A DNA stretch of 64,000 nt from Erythrophleum ivorense (lineage: Eukaryota > Streptophyta > Magnoliopsida > Fabales > Fabaceae), in NCBI GenBank assembly GCA_026724425.1, contig JAIUCV010000227.1:62001-126000 (forward strand), given 5' to 3'. The stretch's first letter is position 1, and every line of letters starts with the position of its first letter. Made by a program: the position numbers and the translations under genes. The notes under the pieces are model-generated. The model saw nothing but the letters and a program-made list of their open reading frames with translations, was not told the origin of the DNA and did not search any database. Positions 37,790 to 50,075 of the stretch are shown piece after piece.

Positions 37790-38500
37790 CACCAAGAGTG
37801 AAAAGCTCTTTCTTTATTCTTATTGACCAAGAAATCTTATGGCAAGTCAAAGCCTCTTCCTTTCTTACTTGAGGATTGGCTTAAAGATTCCAAGTTGGCT
37901 TTGTCACCTACAAAGGAAAATCAAAAGTTATGATAGTCAAGTTTCATTAATCCAAGTCTTTATTAAACTCTTCATTGTTTTTATCATAGGTCTTAATATT
38001 TTAGTTATCTTAGCTTACCATGTCTTGTTTAAATTTTTAGAATTTTCTAATGGAAAGAACCAATCATATATACTTTTTCTTCTATTAATTTAATTTTTCT
38101 ATTTTACCTAGAAAAATAAAATAAAATCTTAAATAAGTTAAAATAGTGCATTTTAAAGTTGAAACACTAAATTGCTTTCATGTCATTATTTTAATTGATA
38201 GGTAAGAAATTAATCAAATTAACCATTGATATTAAAAGAACTTTACACTGTTAGGAAATTCAAAAAATCTAAGTTTGTCTTAGCAACATAGGAAAAAGTT
38301 TGTTCAATACTTTTTCTTCTAGTTATAATGAAGATCATATAATTATCTTCATGGATAAAGCATAAAATTATTATTGAAAGCACAAAATATATTTAAGTAA
38401 AAAATATTATTCACACAAAAAATATATATTTGTGAAAAATGTAAGGAAAGGAATAAAGACATTAGATGATTTGTGGAGGATATTAATTCGATGGCCCATC
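37790..38500. other. Spacer between LTR-D and the CACTA-like element
   Basis: No gene recognised. About 45 bp at 38455-38500 (TGGAGGATATTAATT core) resembles 18236-18285. Confidence 0.4.
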
Positions 38501-38905
38501 CACTACCTAAAAAAAAGAGCTAATAGCGGCAATTTTTTAAATGACATTAAAGGATATTGTAATTGTTATAAATGGCTTTAATGATAGTTATAGAAATTGT
38601 CATTGAATTGTCCAGCATGATCGATGCTTTTCAATTGTTAGAATAATACCAATGAACCAAACTTAGTGACAGTTTAGAAACCAACACAAAATGTGCCCTG
38701 AAAGGATCAAGGGATTGATTTAGTGGTAATGTTATCACTACCTCTAAATCAATGATGATTAGAAAACCACCATTCAACCATAGATTTAATGGTGTTTCTA
38801 AAACTACTATTAGACCATTGGTTCGAAAAAAAATTGTTGTTAAGCCACATAAGAATTTAATGGTGATTTTTTTAATCATCATTAAATCCTTTTTTTTAGT
38901 TTGTG
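38501..38905. mobile_element. CACTA-like non-autonomous element
   Basis: The left end reads CACTACCTAAAAAAAAGAG. The right end, read in reverse, is CACAAACTAAAAAAAAGGA, an imperfect terminal inverted repeat of the CACTA (En/Spm) type. Sub-terminal TTTAATGGTG/CACCATTAAA-like motifs recur inside. I see no clear 3-bp target duplication and no transposase. Confidence 0.5.
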
Positions 38906-39405
38906 TATTTTGTTTTAAATTTTTTCCTTTTTTTTATTAACAAATATATAAACTTGTATATGTATATATCCACAAGCAAAACTAATTCATTGTTGAAATT
39001 GCAAATAGATTCAATTGCAATTAGAAATAATTTAATGTTAATTATGAATATAATTAAAATATGTTTAAGTTACTTATTTTGACTATAAGAATTTGGGAAA
39101 CAAGTTGCAACTTTAGAGGGGTGTCCACTTACTTGTTCACTTGGTGACAAATTTAAAATGAAATGTTATTATTAAAAAAATAAAATACTAAAAGAAAACA
39201 ATATTGTTAATTTGTATGATTCAACTAAAATGAAAAGCTTATAAAATTATTGCTTGTGTTTGTATGATAGGAAGCTTAGATGGCACTCAACCTTAAAAGT
39301 TTTGGAGGAGGAAAGTCATAGTTGATTTTGTGTTATTGTCTTTTGACCATATCTACCACTAAACTATCACTATTGTGCATCTCTTTCTTCCATTTATGAT
39401 TTAAG
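38906..39405. other. Spacer left of LTR-E
   Basis: AT-rich sequence with no recognised gene or repeat. Confidence 0.4.
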
Positions 39406-39410
39406 TCATG

Positions 39411-42300
39411 TGTAACACCTTCATTTCTAGCTCATACCCATCATGCCTTACATGCTCATATGCATATGGGAAGCATAAAAAGGAGATCATTTTCTCTAGG
39501 TTCATATTCTTTCTCTATGGCTTCATGTATGGGTAGATATTTACTTTAGTGTCACATGGACCGGGTGAGCTCTTTCTATGCATCCTCATGTTTGTTCACA
39601 CCATTAGAACTTATTTCAATCCCTAAAACATGCTTGAGACTCATGGAAAGCAAAAAGGGATATGAGACATGCAATTTCGTTTTCGGCAGATTTGGCTTCA
39701 TTTCTGGGCTGAGTTTGAAAATTTATAACTAAATACAGAAAAATCGTAAACACATGATCTCGGTCATTCTAGAAATCTTACGATGTCTACTTCATGCTAA
39801 AAATATGTAGAAGTCTCAATATCTCACATATCATGCGTTTGACATCCGAAATCGTCCACTGGTCAGAGGGGGTTCTGTTACTGTCACAGTTTACTGATAT
39901 GGACTTTGAAAATGTCTAACTAATTCCACAAAAATCCAATGCTTACAAACGAGATCACTATGGAAATATGTGGATGTTAGCTAGAGAGAAAAATATCTCC
40001 AGATCAGTTCATCAAGCCAAACTCCCGGGAACCGATGAAACAGTACTTCGGGTCTGGCTGGGTGACTGATGCTGGGCAGGAACTTCGAAATTTCATATCT
40101 TCCTCTCTAGACCTCCAAATGAGGTGCTTCTAGTTCCTACAAGTCACTGTGACCATCTAGTTTCTGTGTATAAAATTTCGTAGCCATTGGACTACATTTG
40201 CTCCTCGGATGACACGATTCCCAAACTGACCAAATGAACAGTGTTTTCAAAAATCCGAATTTCTGATATCAACTTTGAAAAATCATAGGAAATGATATAG
40301 ACCTCCAAATGACTTGATCTTTAGCTTCCCAAAAAGCTCTAACCAAGATCTAATCACATGTTAAATTTCAAAGCAAGAGGAGGTCATTTGGTTAACTCTT
40401 GACATCAAATGCAAAAAGCCACTTTCTTGGCTAAAAATGGGGCTCATGGGGTCCAATCTTAGTTCTTCTACCTCTATGACTCTTTGAGCACATGAGAAAG
40501 CATCTATAGGGGCCATCAATCATGGCTCAAATGTCTAGCAACCCAGATTGGAAAAACTCATTACCCCATGCCCACTTATACACTCATATGGCCTATACTA
40601 ACATTGAGCTTTTCACAATCAAAGCTTGCTTCTTCATTCAAAATCATTCTAATTCTCATACATACATCATGAATACATTGATTTACAAGCATTTGTAGGT
40701 ACTACATCATGTACATCATTAATTACAAGAAGTTCCTTTACAAGTCTTCACTAATCTCCCTAGCTTCAAGCTTGGTGGCTCCCATCTCTAGCCTCACTTG
40801 GTCCACCTAACAAGTTTGGATGGTGGAGAGGAGGAGTGAGATTTAAAGAATCTCAATAGCTCATCTCTCATTCAATCATACACATAAAGCATGCAAACAA
40901 GTCTCACCATGCATGTATGGCATGTTAGCACATAAAATCATAATAAAAGCATTTGCAACATTTAAACTGGCCATGCATAAAGGAAAAACATTCTCAACAT
41001 GTGAGTAGCCCATGCATAACATATGAAAGCTTGCCAAGTACATGGATTAGCCTCACCCACTCACTTGTGGATTTTGGACTTGCCTCACCCATATTTAAGA
41101 GGTTCTTAGACTCAACCCTTACTCTTTGGGAGTCAACCTCACTTTTGGGAGACTCTTTACTTTGTCTCAACCAACTTGAGGGTTTTGGCTCATCCTCACC
41201 ATGGCTAAAGGGTTATTGGCCTTTCCATTCCTCAAGCAAACCAAAACAATCACATAAATCATTATTTCAATTCATAATGTATCATCATGCTAACACACTT
41301 CTCATGGCTCATATCATACATACATACAAGTAAGACAATGTAAACACACAATTATGCATGAAAGAAGATGGAGAGAGCTACCTTGTTGGCTAGTCACAAC
41401 TTTCTCTTTCAACTTGTCTCCTCCCTTGTGGGTTTCACAACTACTTCTTGATGGGAGAACTTCTCTTGAGCCTAACCACACAAGAAGCATGGGATTAATT
41501 CTTTAACACTTAATTCATAAGCTAGGGATCTCTTTCTAGCAACCCTACTAAGCATATCAAGCTAGGGTTCTTCTCTCACTAGAATCCATTAGCTATTCTT
41601 TCTCTTCTCTCAAACTCTCAAACTCTTAAGAAGGAAAGTAAGGAAGAGAAGACTACATGATTTCTAACCTCCCTTAAGAGTGGATTTCCACTCTCCCTCC
41701 TCTGAACCAAGCTCAAGACCTAACTATTCTAACAATCAAAACCGTGGAAAGAGAGGGTAAGGGGAGAAGAGTAACATACTAAGAGAAAAGCCATGGAAAT
41801 CCTTACCTTTCTTATTCTTCCTTCCTCTTCTAAGCTTCTCTCTATCTCCTTCGCCCTTTTCTCTCTCTTAAAGTGAGCTTAAGTCGGTTAGAAAAAGAAA
41901 GAAAGGATTTGGAGGCTTTTAAAAAGTCAAATTCTCTTTTTTTCGCTTTTCCGGACTAACCCTCGCTATAGCGAGCCATAACCTTCGCTACGGCGAGCTC
42001 GAATAAGTCCCAGGCCTCTGCCTTCGCTACAGCGTGCGCTACGGCAAGCAACTCCCTGGTTTTTGTATGGGGTGCCCGAACTCGTTATAGCTAGAAGCAT
42101 TCTCGCTATAGCTAGAAGGCAGTCTTGCTATAGCTAGACCATTTCTCGTTATAGCGAACAGGTACATTCGCTATAGCCGGGCTGTAGCTAGCAGACTTAG
42201 AAAATTTTCAGCTTCCAAAAATTTTCAGCTTTTCTTTTCTTTCCCTTTTCTTTTTTCTTTTCTTTTCTTCTCTTCTTCTTTCTTTTTCTTGGTTGTTACA
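39411..42300 (-). mobile_element. LTR-E, variant long LTR with palindromic 5' array
   Basis: 2890 bp. On the minus strand it starts TGTAACAACC and ends GGTGTTACA, followed by the target duplication TCATG (39406-39410, CATGA on the minus strand). The second TCATG lies beyond the TRIM at 42777-42781. Its 5' region (41960-42190) carries repeated CTCGCTATAGCGAG-like palindromes and is preceded by a purine-rich tract (pyrimidine-rich on the plus strand, 42230-42290). The 3' two thirds follow the family. Confidence 0.8.
41962..42182. repeat. CGCTATAGCG palindrome cluster
   Basis: About eight variants of YTCGYTATAGCKAG in 220 bp. The one at 41962-41975 is a perfect 14-bp palindrome. Others start near 41985, 42023, 42081, 42102, 42124, 42145 and 42168. 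Confidence 0.8.
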
Positions 42301-42776
42301 TATACCAACACACTTACAGAGCCACCAGACGTATTGTCCCCTGGTTCATAGGTCTTTGACCCGGCCTTCCCAAGGGTTTTGTCGCCTTCCGAGCTTCTTG
42401 GTTACCCAGCCTTCGCTCAAGGAAAACGCGCGTCTGGTGGGGGAAGCTTTGCCCCCACTTATAAGGCCTTAGCCCAGGACCTTCCTATCCGATGTGGGAA
42501 TTTACAATCCACCCCCCTTGGGGCCAACCCGTCCTCGGGTTGCACATGCGGCTAGGCCAGCTCTGATACCAACACACTTACAGAGCCACCAGACGTATGG
42601 TCCCCTGGTTTGTGGGTCTTTGACCCGGCCTTCCTAAGAATTTTGTCGCCTTCCGATCTTCGAGGGCTTGGTTACCCAGCCTTCGCTCAAGGAAAACGCG
42701 CATCTGGTGGGGGAAGCTTTGCCCCCACTTATAAGGCCTTAGCCCAGAACCTTCCTATCCGATGTGGGACTTTACA
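42301..42776 (-). mobile_element. TRIM retrotransposon
   Basis: Two direct repeats of about 200 bp (42308-42506 and 42572-42776; on the minus strand both start TGTAAA-n-TCCCACATCGG) flank a 65-bp interior. The interior has a PBS, TGGTATCAGAGC (reverse of 42560-42571), and a polypurine tract, AAGGGGGGTGGA. It is non-coding, as TRIMs are. TTACA lies at both outer edges (42296-42300, 42772-42776). Confidence 0.85.
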
Positions 42777-42781
42777 TCATG

Positions 42782-44953
42782 CATCCTCATTTTGCAACTT
42801 TATGTAAGAAGATCGAAAGGAGGTCATCCCACTATGGAAATAAGCAAAATGTCTAAATACTTAGTATGGTTAGGCACTTAATCCCAATATTCAAACTTGA
42901 TTGAGGTGCTCTTTCCAAAGCTAATGAGTCTTGACTTGAAATTTCTTAAGAAAAGAAGCCATTAGCCTTATGCATAGAAAGCCTTCCCAAAAAATTCAAG
43001 TAAAGTAGAAAAAGTAATAAATCATTTCAACAATAAATCACAAGACAACACTTTATTCCCATTAAATTCAAACACTTACACTAATAGCTTCATCATTGGT
43101 GAAATATTTTTTAAGCCTTTTATAAGTAGTAGTTCACACATCTCCCTAGCTAATTAGGCCCTCACGCTTAACCTCCTACAAATTTTAAATTAGTTATAAC
43201 ATATCTTAAATAATATTAGAAGTTTGGCTATGTTGTTTACCAAAGTGACCTTGCCATCTTAACCTTCCTTCATACAAGACTTATATATCCACTAGTGTGT
43301 AGAATTATTTGCTTTTTTTATTATCTTTATTTTTTTTAGGTTAGACTCCTAGTAATTAACAAAAATATACTAATAAGTCAATCAAGAATTTGTATATATT
43401 GCAAAAAAATGATTATTACTTTAATCCTTAGGTCAAGACAATAGTCTACATATGTTGCCCATTGGTCCTTTGGAATGCCTAGTGGGAGTTATCTAGTCTT
43501 TGGTGCAAGTACCATCATCTATAAGTTAGTACAAGTGCACTTGCCTATATGATTTCGATTGATTGTCAAATGTAGCTCTTGTACGAATGATCATAAATGA
43601 AAAACTTAGTCTATAAGATAAAATATAGTGGTTAAGAAAGATACATAAACAAGCCATAAAAGAATTGAATAATTAATATGCTATTTCCTATTTAGTGTTC
43701 TTACTAACATCATTCCTGTAATTAGTTGGAATTGCCCTCCAATTCTTATAACTTAAGGGAAACACAATGTAATTTCTCCTAACATTACCTAGAAAAATGC
43801 CTCAGAGTTTGGTTGCATCTTTAACAAGTTCACTAGCATTATTAAAGGACACCACTGCCTTTTGCCCATGAAGAAGCACCAAAATATCATGCACTATTAA
43901 TTGTTTGGGTCTTACCTCACCTTGATCACTTGTAGGATAAACGTTAGTACATAAACATTGAATTAATCCAATTAACACATTGAAACTCGTTAATTTACTT
44001 ACTAACAATCTCAACCATTCAATTTCTTCTCCATGCTGGCTACTTAAGCTCTTTTTGTCCATCAAAGTCATCATTGGCACTAGTTTGTCAGGTGATCTAG
44101 AAATTTAGAGTGGCCAACATGGATAGGCCTTTTGTTCTATCAGATTCAGATTTCTCAATTATCCACTAACATAAGCAATAAGCTTGGTAGAGGATTACAA
44201 GTATTGGGTTCACAACCTTTGTGAGTAGGGCTTGATCTAGACCTTTTCAAGTACCTTTCATCTTTAGGATTCTTGCCAATTAATAAAAATTAGCAAGAGT
44301 TAAATTTTGATACACATAAAATACATCTAAACAAACATGAGGATAAAACACGAACAAGCATAATAGATCATTTACAATTTAATACAAAAAAAAGGAAAAC
44401 ATTTGATTAGATAGAAGCATCAGAAAAGTTGAAATACATTAAACCAAGACAAGAGTATGTATGCTTCTCCATCTAGGAATAACATTTCCAAGTTTGAGGT
44501 TGATATGCCTTATTGTCATAAATAGTATCCTTATCATCTTCACCCATGTCATATAAGTCTCAAGGTTTTAAATGTACAGCTATGCTTCAGTTTTTATCCT
44601 ACTCATTTTTCACATAATATACCATTTGAGCTTTTAAAACTTGGATGCATGGCTTTCATCTTCATTGTTACCAATGTGTATCAACTATGAAATAGATGCA
44701 AATCCCAACTCATAGTTATAATTCCTATAGGATTAATTCTATTAGTCTATATGCATATGAATAAGGTAATCATAAGTTAATCATGATAGTTTAACTTAAT
44801 GTTATTTACCAATTTTTCACAATAAAGCACACCTCCAAAACACTTATGACTATCCAACTACTCACATAACTTCTTCTTTTAAAAGTACCTAAAATTGCAC
44901 TATTTTAAGTTATCAACCCATTGTAAAGTTCAAAATTTGAATTTTTTAATGTA
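42782..44953. other. Intergenic between TRIM and LARD
   Basis: No gene supported. A 92-codon open frame at 43802-44080 (minus), with apparent weak coding look extending upstream to about 44290 through stops, matches no family I recognise. Confidence 0.4.
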
Positions 44954-44958
44954 GTATA

Positions 44959-47900
44959 TGTGATATCTAGTATTTTAGCACTAGATTAAATGAAACAGTT
45001 AGTATTTTTATAGTAAGCTAGACCCCATATCAGAGTAAACTAATTGAAAAAAGGAATAGAAGCCTAATTAAAAAAGAAAAATGGGTTAAAAAGTTAAGTT
45101 TCAGGTCCAAAAAAGACAACAATAATGGGTCAAACAATACATCAGGGATAAATTAGAAAAAATTACTATTTAATAAGATAATGAGAAAGTAAGATATTTT
45201 TCCTCTAAATATGGCTAAATGAGGTCAGCAAAGCAACCAAGGCAGATCAAATTAGTTAAAACCTTAATGGCATGCAAAATGAGAAAACTAATGGTAAAAT
45301 ATAATTAAACTGTTTAAAGCTATTTTGAGCTACTGTGGACCTAAAAAATGATTACATTAGTACAGAGAATTTTAAAATATTCTATACCTTAGAGTTATAA
45401 AAAAAGATTGAGTTTTTGGGACAGAATCAAAGCGAAAATAATATAGTGGTAAAACTATAATTTTGGCCAAAATGCTACAGAAAACTAGGGTTTTATTTTA
45501 AATAAAAAAGAATTAGAGATATGGGTAATTCTCATTAGCTTAAGATAAAAGAACATACAAAATTCAACTAGAGAGCCCTAATTTCATCAAAACTTCTAAA
45601 TTGTACAAGAATAGGCAAATAATGGCAGTACCATAATTTATATTGTTTTAGATTGCTTTAAGATACTGTGACCTATGAAATTTTATTTTTAATAAAAAGG
45701 GGAGTTTGAAACTTCATATGGAATAGTCAAAATCAGCCAATACTAAAAACTAAGCTAGAATAGAGGAAAAGTGCGCATAAAAGGCAAAATCATCATTTTT
45801 GAAATATCATAAAAGGCTTTCTTTCTTTAAAAATGACTAGTCGCTCTTCTTCCACCTTGGAAGTAACATAATGGGCTGGAAATTTAATAGGAAGAACATG
45901 CACAAGAGAGACCATGGAGGAAAGGATAAATGGTATGTTTTGGCCACTTTTTCATCTCCTCCTGGTTAGAAAAACTCCTCTTCTCATCTCAATCTTTCTA
46001 ATGGTGGTTTTAACTTCTTAAAAGTATGAAAATTAGAGCTGTTGATGGGGAGAAAGAAGCTCTTCTTAGAGAATAAAGTGGAGGAAAAGAATTAAGGCAA
46101 AGAACCATGCAAAGCTATGTAAGTTTCCTTCTAAGGTGTATATAACTTGAGTTTTCCTTCATCATATTTTTGTGCATCCCCTGGCTCATAGTGAATTCAT
46201 GTTTTCTTGGATGAAATATGATGATTAGATGCATAAAAGAATGGCCTAGATATGAACTAAACATGATTTAGTATGCGCTTAATAAAAACTAGCCAATTTA
46301 AGACTATATGAATCATTGGAATGGTTAAAATTATGGTATGTTGCATTATGGAACCATAAACTTTAATTAGGTAAGCATTTAGAGGACATCTCAAATTTGG
46401 ACATGAAACCTTAATTAATCTAAAAATATATCTCTACTGATGGAGGCCTCAATAAACTAATTTGGATATGAAACTTAGTAAGCATTTAGAGGACATCCCA
46501 AATTTTCATATGAGTTATAGTTTATAATTTTTGGATCAGTATAAAATATTTTATGAATTTCTAAAATTGCCTTGGAAAATTTGTCTTATATCAATTTTGG
46601 TCTTTGGACAACCCTATGTTTCAACTCTTTTCAAGGATCAAATGATTTACCTTAAACTTAAAGCTTTTATAATAACTAAGGCACATCAAGAGCTTTCTAG
46701 CAAGTCTTAGTTTTACCCACTTTGGACACTCCTAGCCAAAGATATGAATTTCCAAAATTGGCACTATAAAACTATCCTGACAACAGTAATTGCATATACC
46801 AATCATTGTTTTGTAGTTTTTAGAGAATCAAATGAATTCAATTAAATCTAATATTTTTATAATAAAAAATACATGTTATAAGCTATCCAGAAAGTATAAT
46901 TTACCTAATTTGGAGGTCCGTAGCCAATGATATGTATTTTTAAAGGGTAGGCAATGTGTTATATGAGGCAATTGAGGGACATATGAGCAAGTTAGCTTAG
47001 ATGTGCATTGATTACTTATTTTTCATATTTAATATAATATTTTAGGCATGTTGAGATGACTAGAGTGGTCTTTGGGCAAGAAAACTAAGAAGTGAGAAAT
47101 TAAGCTAGTAAAGGTCAAGTAAAAAAGACAAGTGAAGAAAATAGACAAGGCAAGAGGAAAACTAAGAGGTTTGGCACAAATGCTCCATCTTCTAAGTAGT
47201 ATCTTTCTTTTCTTTGTATGTATGCTTGTTTCATTGAGTGTTTGGATACTTGTGTGCTATGACATGTTTTATGATACTATGTTTGCTTATTTAAACTAAT
47301 TTAATGTAACATGCTTTGTTTAGTATGTTTTATAGTATTGATGATGTCCAGAGAGGGAATTGAGCATAATAGCGCTTCCCTAAGTGAAGCTTAGTTAAAT
47401 TATGTTTTAAGAGTTGTGGCTATTGACTAATTGAATAAGTATGTATTTTCTATTCATTATTATCTTTACTACTATTACGAAATCAAATGACCGCATTGAA
47501 AGGGATGAATCCATTCTTAGGAATGATTAAATCCTTGAAATGATTGCTCTAATGCATCACATATTTCATGAGTTATGTTATATGTGCACTTAGGTACCCT
47601 ATGCTTGGGGTGACTTGATGTATGCAATGAATTTGGAGCATGCTACTTAGATTCTTCCAAGAACCTCACTCTTCTCTCCATTCCCCATTAACCCATGCAA
47701 GGTAAAGAAAAGCGGAGCACTAAAGGGAAGTAGAGATACCCAGTGAAGCAATTAATTAGGAAAAGAGAACATATTATACTATTTAGCTTTGTAATATATT
47801 ATACTTATAAGATACATAAAAGAAGCCCCTAGTATGATTGTAATGTATTGGAAAGTTAAGTATACCTCTGAGTTATATAGTATATTGTATTATTAGTATC

Positions 47901-48337
47901 TAATATGAATGAACTAGTGTTGTATCTCATGCTAATCAGATCAAGCTATGAACTAAATATATTGAATCTTGGCATGAGAAGAGTATTATGTATAAATGAC
48001 TATAGTTTTTAGTTTTATGTTAGCAACATATGATATGAGTTGAGTATAATATGATTTATGGAAGTTATATATAAGTAATGTAGTTTAATATTTCATGTGA
48101 TGGCAAATTCTAGTTTGAAATGATTATGATATAAGTTGAATATATTCAATGTATAGTAGTCTAAATATTATGAGGTGTTATTATGTGGCCCTTGGGTGGC
48201 CTAGATCCTCTAATTATAAGAGAAAACTTTGGCAAAATTTCCCCAAAATTTATATGTTTTAGATTTTAGTTATTTGCCAATATTTACGATAGTAAACAAA
48301 TGAATAAGAAAAAATCTAGAAAAATCAATGTGTAACA
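44959..48337 (+). repeat. LARD 5' LTR
   Basis: Starts TGTGATATCTAG and ends ATGTGTAACA. It aligns with the 3' LTR over essentially its whole length; the 3' copy has an extra segment near 51470-51830. Confidence 0.87.
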
Positions 48338-48342
48338 TTTAA

Positions 48343-48354
48343 TGGTATCAGAGC
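48343..48354 (+). other. LARD primer-binding site
   Basis: TGGTATCAGAGC lies five bases after the 5' LTR end, matching the initiator-tRNA-Met primer class. Confidence 0.88.
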
Positions 48355-50061
48355 AAAGGTTCAAGCAACTTAATTAGAAAGAAAACTAGAAAAAGAAAGA
48401 ATTAGATTGACATAGTGGAAGCTTAGAAAAAAAGTCTAGATTTTTTAGTAAAGAAAGGATAGGATAAGATAAAACACAAATGTTAGAAAGGCTAGTTAAG
48501 GAATGTTTAGGTGACAAAAGAAAAAGGTAAAGTATAGTTGATTGAATACTAAGGTTTAGTCAGTTAGAATTATTAGTATTAACAAGATAAAACCCTGAGG
48601 AGCTAGTAATAATGGCTACAAAGGAAGTTATAGGCACCATCGAGATTAGTGAGAAATAGTAACATGTTCAGAAAAACCTTAGTTGAATGGGACAATGAGA
48701 TAGAGAAAGTGAATCCTAGAGGTCCTAGATCACCGAAATAGATTCTAGAAAAGTATAACAAGCATTTGAGCTTAGCCTTAGAGGTTTTGAGTGATAGTTG
48801 TTAGACTTAGTGAGTATGAGTTTTATTTTATAGAGATAGTATTTTATTTATAGAGATGGTATTCTTAGACTCTGAAATCTCCCAAAGATGGATCACAAAA
48901 GATCTTAGCACAATACAATTGGTAGCAGTAAAACCTAATAGGGCTTAGAGGGGGTTGTAATAAACCCAGGGGCATTAAATCCCATAAGGCTACAAACAGC
49001 CAAGGTTTACAATTGCAACAATTCTCTTGGGAGACAAAGACCTAAGACAAATTTTACAAATTAGTTCAATTTCAAATATCAATATAGTTTTAGAAAATTT
49101 TAGTTTTAGATATTAAAAATCTCCTAAATCTGATAGATTATTACTAAAGCCACTTACTAGAAATGAGTTTAATATGTAGGATAAGGAAGGCAAGAAAGCA
49201 ATTTTCCATAGTTAAAATTAGATAAGCCACTTCTCTAATGTTGATTAGACCTAACCTAAGAGAAAGAGACAGGGACCTTTTATAGTCCACAGATAGGCAG
49301 ATAGAAAGGGGCTTAAGTGAGAATTTATACAGTAGGGTAAGTGGTAGATATGCCTCTTAGTAGTTGAGGTTAGATTAGTCCAGCCGTCCCATACAGAGTT
49401 TAGAGCTAGATCAGTGGTATTTGCTATTCAACTACCTGTCCTAGTGGGAAAGTGCTATTCAAAAAAAGTTTATAGCCTATGAGAAGAGCTAAGGTTCAAA
49501 AAGATAACATATTCAAAATATATGTTACCCATTTAAATGGATAGAACTAAGAGTATATCTGGACCAAATGACATGATTAAAAGGTATTAAACTTAGTTAA
49601 GTCAAAGAGTAAATCAAAGAAACAGTTAGACGATTCCTAAAATGTTTAGAAACTCTAGAAATAAGCTCATAAATAAGGAATTTCATTAATAGAAATAAAG
49701 AGAATGGAATGTAAATAAGGCATAAGAGATATGAGATACTGAGTAATATGAGTTAGTATAAGTCCTAGTTTAAAAGTGACTATTAAAAATTCCTCTCATG
49801 TCAAAAAAATTTAAAGTAAATAAAAGTAAAAAGAGATAAGACTAAAGAAAGTAATATATAAATATGTTCAATGATTGAAAATTAATAGTATTTCACTGGT
49901 GGAAGTGGTTCAGAAAAAAAACTTACCTAAGGAAGGTGACTTGAGATGATATGAGAAAGAGGTATTCAAAATGGTTTTCAACAAGAATTCAGATTTAATA
50001 TGAAGGAATATGCAAAGCTAAGCTATAAGATATGCCCAAATGTCAAGGATGAAATTTTTAC
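48355..50061 (+). other. LARD internal region
   Basis: Only short frames, with no gag, protease, reverse transcriptase, RNase H or integrase motif. It could be a decayed remnant or a structural spacer with a packaging signal; the sequence alone does not decide. Confidence 0.7.
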
Positions 50062-50075
50062 AAGTAGGGGATAAT
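50062..50075 (+). other. LARD polypurine tract
   Basis: AAGTAGGGGATAAT directly precedes the TGTAATATC start of the 3' LTR. Confidence 0.78.

Noticed and set aside
43802..44080. 92-codon open frame on the minus strand
   Set aside because: No recognised family, neighbours are repeats, and the apparent extension upstream runs through stops. Not called as a gene.
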